A DNA stretch of 64,000 bases, taken from Chrysomallon squamiferum. Taxonomy: Eukaryota > Mollusca > Gastropoda > Neomphalida > Peltospiridae. The number at the start of each line of letters is the position of its first letter. Position 1 is the first letter of the stretch. Below the pieces are notes generated by a model. It did not search any database. It was not told where the DNA came from and worked only from the letters and a program-made list of their open reading frames with translations. Location of the stretch: NCBI GenBank assembly GCA_012295275.1, contig CM022672.1, positions 22,001,628 through 22,065,627 on the forward strand, written 5' to 3'. Shown one piece after another: positions 56,501 through 64,000 of this stretch. The position numbers and the translations under genes are program-made.

Positions 56501-59500
56501 TGAACTCTATTAACTGTTGGATAAACCACATAATTACGTTTACTTTGGTTCCTAAGAACGAATATGCAGAAGATAAGCAAAACGATTTCTCCAGTCGTGT
56601 ATATACAAGTTAAGTGTGATGGAATGCTTTGTTAATAAAAATAATGTGGTAATATATTTAACTAACTGTAGATAGTGTTATGGTAAATACAGATTATATT
56701 TTAAATATTTTCTTTAAGGAAAATGTGTTTATTATTATTGTTATTATTATTGCGGTTGTTACTGTTGTTGTTGCTGCTGCTGCTGCTTCTGTTGTTTATC
56801 ATCATTATCATTACTGTTGTTAGTAGTATCAAGCTAATATGCTTATTAATATTAGTAGCAGTACAGACACCAGATGGTTTATCCGACAAGTTTGGGACCA
56901 GAGATAACCTGGTTTTCAACTCATCTAAGTAACTCTGCTTTTCTTTGATACTCCAAACGCAAAAATATTTTATTTTTGGTTTTCTACAAACAATCTGCCT
57001 TTTAAAGATATTAAAATTACAATAACATGAGACAAGTAAGCATATATCATTATGTTGAGAAGGGAAAATTTACACAGCAGCTGCAATATTGAATCTGAAA
57101 TGAGACGCACACATCACAGAAATAAATACAAACGCGACCAAGAAGCGAATTACTGTGAAGCCCGCCAAATTCAAAATTATCAGTTGTTAAAATCGCCGAC
57201 TACCGTGTTATGATTGTTGTTGCTGTGGAAGTGTGGTAGTAGTTGAGGTAGAGTCATAGTAGCAGCAGCAGCTGTAATAGTGTTTGTATTAGTAGTAACA
57301 GTAGTAGTAGTTTTTGTTGTTGGTATTTATTTATTTATTTTATTTTATTGTATTGTATTTTTTTAATTTTTTTTATTATTATTATTTGGTATCAGTTACC
57401 AGCGTTACATTACATCATAACGGTACGAACGAGTTTGTTTTGTAAACTTTTGTACTGCGTTTTGCATTTGTTCAAAACGTTTATTTATTACTATTATTTT
57501 TACAGCACGTTTATTTGCAGTCGACGGATCAAACTGTTTTATGGGAACAAAACGCAGCTGTGAAATTATAAAGCATCACCATAAACCTTTATTTACAGTT
57601 GTATCGATTAACGCCTAGACAAAAAGTCCTCTGTGTAAAATAATAGGAACTATGTCTGTTACGTTTAACAAATCTGACATTTAGACAAACCATCTGCGCC
57701 ACTACAGTTAATTACTAGTAGCAATGCAAAGCTTTCCTCACAGTCATTAGTTTATTTGGATTAAACGATACAATGGCCGGCATGACGTCTACTATTTTTG
57801 CGTGGACTATTTTCATGAACTTTTTTTTTTTTTTTTTTTTTTCCCCACATGACAATGACCGAAATTATATTTTCGTGTGTGTGTGTGTGTGTGTGTTTTT
57901 GTGTTTGTTTGTTTGTTTGTCTTTTTCCTGGTGATTTAATAAATTTGTGCCTGGTATATATCACCAAAGTCGTCTGAAAGAGATTATTATTCACCCAAAA
58001 ATCTTGTTTAAAAATAGCTTTGGCTATATACGTCCTCCATAAGTCTTTATTTCTATACATGCAGTCGCTTAAAGTGCTAGCCGTATTATTCAAAGCATAA
58101 CTGAACGGAAGATCAAATACAAATTAAAAAATAATAATAAAATATATTAAAATAAAAATGTACGTGCACTTTCCAGTTCTTTATTCACTATTAGTATTAG
58201 GAGGGGGGAAATAAGACAGAAACGAGAAAATGAATAGTTCCACACAGAAAGTAAATTAATTAAGGTTTGCCTCGATTTCAATTTGGCGGCTAACTAGTTT
58301 GCCCGTTGATCACCTCGAATCAGACGTGCTGTGTAATTAAATTAAATTGACCACTGATTATTTGCTCCTTCTCCATGTCTAAATGAATGAACTTCATGGC
58401 TGGCTAATGGATCGATTCACTGAGTGTAATTACGAAAGAGATAAATACGTAGATTAGACTGACACCGTGAGGTCGGAAATGAGCGACCAGGTGACAGATT
58501 GAACTTCCCATACTTTCATCATGGCGTTGTGATCATAATAATAATCGTCAGTCTGGTATGCTAAACCTGAGGTGTCTCGATCGTAATATTTCAGTAGATA
58601 CAATTATTAACTCATTTGTTACAAAACAGATCTATATTCAAACTGGTATGTGCTGTTTCAACAGCTTTTTTGTACATACAGGCGAAGGATGGAGTGTGCA
58701 GAGGGAGGGGGAGTCTTCAAATTTAGAATTTCATGATATTTTTAATATGGATAATGCTATATTTATTCAAATTTTGTGCATTTGTTTATGGATAAAAAAA
58801 GAAAAAATCTTGTTTACAGATTAAAAAAAATCCTAAGTATTCGACTCAAATTCATTCACTTTTGTATTTTTTATAAACGTTAACCAACATACGGTGATTT
58901 GCAAAATGATGAAATGTGACTGCAAAGTAACTAAATATAGCACTCGTGTCAAAAACGCAAGAGACCATCAGCTGATCGATGTACGTGCCAGTATCAGCAA
59001 CGCAGCTGACGTCGCAAGAGTGCACGTCACGACTCGAGCCTGACATCGGCGTCTCGGCAACACACAAGTGAACGACGTTCAGGGATGTGCCCTCTAAACT
59101 CTTCAGCCAACGACATCAATCAGCACGCGACCAGCACGCACAAGATCCCGCTACATCGATTAAGACACAATGACTTGCTCGATTCTAGGATGATCTCACT
59201 TCATCAGAATGTTTATGAAAGTTACTGTGTAAATGTGTGGAGAAAGGATGATTGGCAGTGAACTGTTTGTTATTAATTTTATTTATTAAATAACAAAAGT
59301 TACACTGGGGGCCCTTCAGCGCTGATAGAAATCTATTACAAGTGGGGTTTTTTTTTTTCGTTCTTTCTTTTCCTTCTTTCAGTTTTTATGACATGTGAAT
59401 GTTTAATAGCGAAGGAATTGGGAGGCATACATTGCGATACATGAAAGTTCTGAGTATATCAATGTTTATGTATAAATGCATAAAACTAATTATTTAAAGC

Positions 59501-60675
59501 GATGAATAAGGAATTAAATAAATGTAAATGAAATAAAATAAATAAATAATAATTAATATGGACTGGTCCTGATGACAGACACAATTCCTGAAATGAACTA
59601 TATTTTGGGAGACACATTGTTTTTTTTCCAATTCTGACCATCTAAAACTTAAATCCTCTGATGATGTTTTAATAACAAGAACCTGAGTTCAAATTTTAAT
59701 ATTACACAATCGCATTCTGCTTCTGAATCTGTGATGCAGAGTTACATTACTGGTTTTATTTCAGAATTCATTTCGTTCTTCTTTTTTTCAGAAGGTAAAA
59801 TAAATTACTTCTGTAATACTTCTGTTACGGGGCAGGAGTGAAGGTTATATCGCAAGTGACAGATAATATTCCAGCGGTTTCGTTTCAAATTCGTCACTTA
59901 TGGCATTCATTATGGGACGGTATCTTAGAATCTTGAGTGGACGATTTCTCAAGAGGAAGAATTATTGATTCCTCATCGTGCGCCTTCAGCAACACAAACC
60001 AATTTAACCGTGCCGTCTCCCAGAGACAAAATCTGGACACGACCTCAACATATCCTGACATCAAAATGGTATCGCGCATACAAATACAAAATTATCTACT
60101 TTGGCAGATTTGTTTTCCAAACATGTAACCTTCGTCAGAATGACGTTCACGTATATTCGAGAATATGTCGCCTGCCTGCCAGTCGCAGAACTTGTTTACC
60201 GTATTTTCGGTTCAGTGTAGTCCAAAAAAAAAAAGAAAAGAAAAGAAAGTCAGTGAATATATTTTAATATATAAGCATGATTGGTCTGAAAGATGAATTT
60301 GTAATTCATTTGCAATTTTGATGCAGTCTCTGAAGTATAATAATAGTTATGAAAAATACTAAATAAGATCTTTTTGTTCAAAGAAGCTATTTTTGTTGTT
60401 GTTGTTGATGATGATGTTGTTATAAATTTTGTCTCCTGTTCTAATAAAAGAACAAAATATTATTGAAGGAAATATCAGTTATTATTATTATTATTATTAA
60501 ATTAGTTACCATTTATTTTATTTTATTATGATTATAATGTGACATCTCTTTATGTATTTAAACTACAGTAAAGCTGACAGAGACAGAGGCTCGTTAGATA
60601 GATTGAGATAAAACAAAAAGGAGTAAAAGAACACTGTTTATATTCTGTATCCATTAAATAAAGTCATTCAGCGCG

Positions 60676-60711
<36 letters not shown>

Positions 60712-61675
60712 TAATGAGGGGGAGGGGGAAGTATTTAAATTAGTTAAAAAAATGAAACCAAGCTATATGCACTAAAAATTAGAATGAAAATTCTTAAGTT
60801 GTAAACGGCTTTTATGATTTTTTTAAATATTTAATATACAAAATGATTTAACAGTTAGTACTGACCTTTCACAGAAACAATTACATCAGCAATCAAATCA
60901 ATATAAAAAAAAAATAAAATAAAAAAAAAAAAAAAAAAATTAATAAGAAAGGAAAAAAGTATTCCAAAACGTGGTTTTGTAACGTTACGTCATAATGCTA
61001 TGACGCTAAACTCTCTGCAATGTTAAATTCTTCCGTCACATTCTGCACTACAGAAGCGTTTTAATTAGCAAGCAATGTTTAGGAAGAAGTTAATTTAGAG
61101 AAGATCATTTATTATATATTTTGTTTTGATGTGTATTGATTCTTCTCCTTATTATCGTTGTTATTTATTTATTTACTTACTTTTTATTTTATTTTATTTA
61201 TTTATTTATTTTTACTTTTTTTTTTTTTTTGTTTGTTTGTTTGCAGTTGTGATATTACTTGTTCATATTACTTGTTTATATTTTGTATAGAAACTTTTTT
61301 CCTTTCTTTTTTTTCTTCCAATGAACTAAAGTATATGTATAATGTTGTGCGACTTTTGCTCATCTTGTAGTACACACACTCTCTTAAATAGGTTATCCTC
61401 TTTCTGAGTACAGTAATACATTGTGACAAACTGCATTAGTATCCAAGCTTCATCTCTACATCAACAATTTTTTAGATAACAGAACAGAAAGAAATAGTAA
61501 TAACAGAATCCCGGACGAACCAGAGACGGCTTTAGATGTATTATGTATGACGTTTATCATTCCGGGATGAAAGAAAAGACCAGTACCAGAATATTAATAT
61601 TTATTTCATTAAAAATATATTTTTATAATGATTAACTGACTATTTGATTACTGTAATTATGCTAGGCAGTCGTTA

Positions 61676-61727
<52 letters not shown>

Positions 61728-61949
61728 CCTTTGTTCTCCATTGTTGATGGCATAAATTGTAAAAATAAAATGTCTGTATCTATTGTTACTAATTTAAAAA
61801 ATCATATAATTTTAACAATTGTTTGTACTGGAATATTATATATATTTATGTGTGTACTTTTGGTTCGTTCAAGAAGTTTGACAGATCTGTAGATGTTACG
61901 ATATCGTTTTTCGATGGACAAGTTATAACGTCGGTGTTTAGAAATGATT

Positions 61950-62900
61950 AAAAACATAAATAAATAACAATTTCCTGCGCGCCGTTAGGACAGAACACGG
62001 TCTTATGAAAACCACGGACTTAAAAAGCATCCCATAACCACCAATCAAAACCACTGTTATTTGATTACGAGCCATACAACGTAATATGCAATGTCAGTTT
62101 TGAAACACTAGGACAAGATACGCATCGGTTAATTCGTCATGAACAGCTTACGGACGTAATGCTGGAGTACGGATCGGATAACAACCAACGTATTGATCCT
62201 TTACAAACATAAACTAGCCAGAGGAAATTGCCTGCAAACTCTGACCCATATTTTTCAAAAAGTGTTTTGATGTCAGACAAGCTTTGGCGATTAAAATTCT
62301 ATGGACGTGCTAGCAATAATCCAAAGCAATTAGCCATAATGCATTCTTGATACAAAGCGCAATGGAAGATCGCGCTATTTTTGACAAACGGCGACGCGGC
62401 CAAGGGAAATGGGCAAAATTATATGGGTCAGATTTTTCGAGGCAGATGTTTCGGCGAATTAGAATCGTTTAGGTGATTAAAGTGACTGGTGACATCAACG
62501 TTTCAAATATTGCCACGGTATTTAAATATGGCGTCACGGCGTTACTTGTCCCATATCGCATTGGAAACCCTCGTAACATCGGGGCTTGAAGATGGGTGTC
62601 GTTTTTCCGTAATGGTGTCAATATTTTGAAGTTGCTTGACCGTGCAAATGAAAATCATAAATAATGTAAAATTTGGAGTCTACATCGCACTTGGATGTTT
62701 AATCAATTTCCTTGTCAGACGAAGAGATGCTGTTACAAGAAGATGTATGGCGACTAACTGTTCGATTTCGTTTCATGATAATTTAATTTTTCTTCCATAT
62801 AACTAAGTTACAATGCAAGCACGCCATTCTGGACAAGTAAATTATTTCCACTGGGTTTTGATAACGGCTGTAGATCGCGCCGACTTCTTTTGTTGGTTTG
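61950..62900. promoter_or_regulatory. Candidate regulatory block: CpG-rich complex sequence
   Basis: About 950 bases almost free of simple repeats and clearly richer in G, C and CpG than the rest. It includes AGCAATTAGCCATAATGCAT around 62,325-62,344 (homeodomain-like CAATTAG beside a POU-like ATGCAT) and 12-base inverted arms TCTGACCCATAT (62,240-62,251) and its complement (62,421-62,432). No coding frame is convincing. Enhancer or promoter function is inference only. Confidence 0.35.
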
Positions 62901-62960
62901 GATGTTGTTTCTTAAATTTCAACGATGTCTCTCACTAAATCAGTGTGACATTCCTTTAGA

Positions 62961-63027
62961 TAATGATGATGATGATGATAATAATAATAATAATAATAAT
63001 AATAGCAGCAGCAGCAATAGTAGCAGC

Positions 63028-63066
<39 letters not shown>
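62961..63066. repeat. Compound GAT/AAT/AGC/AGT microsatellite
   Basis: Successive runs of GAT, AAT, AGC and AGT. It produces spurious open frames of poly-Ser or poly-Val type in the plus frames. Confidence 0.95.
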
Positions 63067-64000
63067 TTTTGTTGTTTTAGTAACAAGAAAAGAAAGAAGA
63101 AGCACCAGAAGGACAAAACGATTTAAAGTACCATATTATCCAACAATATGTCAATATGAATTTAAAAAACTGAACACACACACACACATACACGTAACAT
63201 TAAAAGTAATTATGCACGAACACAAGCTAATATGCATTTATATACCGTCAGAGGTGTTATTCAACTATCATTTAATCCACTGAGATGACCAAGCCATTCG
63301 TTTCATATCGGTCAGGTAACTGTGGCTGTGACCGTTAATAACCCACTACGTTCAATAATGAATGATGCAACGCTTGTTTAAACGTAATAAATCTGAGGGA
63401 AAACGAATTAACCTCTAGGGGGAAAAGTGGTTCCTATTCTGTATTAATACCAAAGCAAACAGACGTTTTCAATAACAATCCAGTACAAGGGTTGGTGGAA
63501 ATTGATCGTACGACGACGGTTACAAAGTACATATATATAATAAATATGTGACAGGCAGTACTGGAAATATTGAACCATAATTGACAATCTAGATGAAAAA
63601 TTCTATTTCAAAGGTACAGTATGAGTATAATTGATTCACTCTTTATATATATATATATATATATATTATGTTTTATTTCATTGACTCATATTGAAGATAG
63701 GGTTCATAAAGATTATATATATATATATATATATATATAATTATTTTATTTTATTATAAGTCGTAAAATTTTATTTTTATATAACTGATAAAATGTAGTG
63801 AAATTATTTCAGTCAGGTGCTAAATCTTATAAAGTGTAGTAATTATAGAACACTATTTAAAAAATAAAAAATAATAAAAATAGAAATTGTAGCAGAATTG
63901 TCCGTAGCTAATGCATGCCATTTAGGTAATAAATGATTGAAAAGTACAAAAGTTCCAAATAAAAAAATAAAAAAATACGTTGAAATGCAATATGTTTAAT

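Larger units (their letters stand above)
54669..64000. other. 5' noncoding region (intron 1 and/or upstream of Cav2)
   Basis: No exon recognised. The part to about 56 kb resembles the introns, with microsatellites. From about 56.3 kb on, stretches of complex, less AT-rich sequence with many CpG alternate with poly-T and TA runs (notably 58.25-58.56, 58.9-59.25, 59.85-60.2 and 61.95-62.9 kb). No reverse-complement of a Cav2 N-terminal exon (NCLTVNRSLF, RKYAKK) was found on the minus strand. Short open frames here have no homologue I recognise. Confidence 0.6.

Noticed and set aside
58852-59067. 71-codon open frame in CpG-rich DNA on the minus strand (MCVAETPMSGSSRDVHSC...)
   Set aside because: No family recognised, does not resemble a Cav2 N-terminus (no NCLTVNRSLF or RKYAKK), and no U12 donor follows.
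59894-60267. Overlapping open frames of 61-100 codons on both strands
   Set aside because: Frames on both strands compete, none resembles a known protein or transposase. The complex sequence alone explains them.
54700-64000. Exon 1 of the channel
   Set aside because: Looked on the minus strand for the pre-IS1 sequence and for an ATATCCTT donor by eye; neither was found, so exon 1 is probably beyond the window. A translated search could still overturn this.

Overview
The window holds most of one large, intron-rich animal gene on the minus strand: a voltage-gated calcium channel alpha1 subunit of the Cav2 (N, P/Q, R-type) class. I recognise 33 coding exons between 54,643 and 1,120. Spliced in order, with one of two alternative voltage-sensor exons, they give 32 exons and one uninterrupted frame of 3,880 bases, about 1,293 codons with the longer alternative. 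The frame runs from segment S1 of domain I to segment S3 of domain IV. The N-terminal exon should lie upstream (above 54,643, probably beyond 64,000). The IVS4-to-C-terminus exons lie beyond base 1.

The DNA is very AT-rich (roughly three quarters by eye). It is full of poly-T/poly-A runs and ATT, CT, CA, TA and AAAT microsatellites. Protein features such as the AID motif [18 protein letters not shown], the short II-III linker and the run [19 protein letters not shown] point to a lophotrochozoan invertebrate, mollusc-like. I cannot name the species. The common coleoid cephalopod SINE I know was not seen.

Layout, reading the minus strand: 64.0-54.6 kb, noncoding 5' part with retained CpG and some complex sequence; 54.6-45.5 kb, domain I (S1 to S6), with two candidate mutually exclusive S3-S4 exons; 40.2-30.3 kb, I-II linker with the beta-subunit and G-beta-gamma binding motif; 30.0-26.4 kb, domain II; 25.8-19.6 kb, II-III linker including a 24-base microexon; 19.1-11.2 kb, domain III, with a 15-base microexon in the S3-S4 loop; 8.5-1.1 kb, domain IV S1 to S3. 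Three of the four selectivity-filter glutamates are visible (pores I, II and III); the fourth lies outside.

Notable points: a U12-type AT-AC acceptor before the IS1 exon; a U12-type GT-AG intron inside the IIS6 coding sequence; a duplicated IS3-S4 exon whose second version has lost the outermost gating arginine; an in-frame 15-base microexon at the site where vertebrate N-type channels have a 12-base one; and exon-end remnants copied into an intron. Many introns carry their own unrelated degenerate tandem repeat. No other protein gene, RNA gene or CRISPR array was found. Exon lengths of human genes are quoted from memory, and splice junctions are read by eye, not from transcripts.
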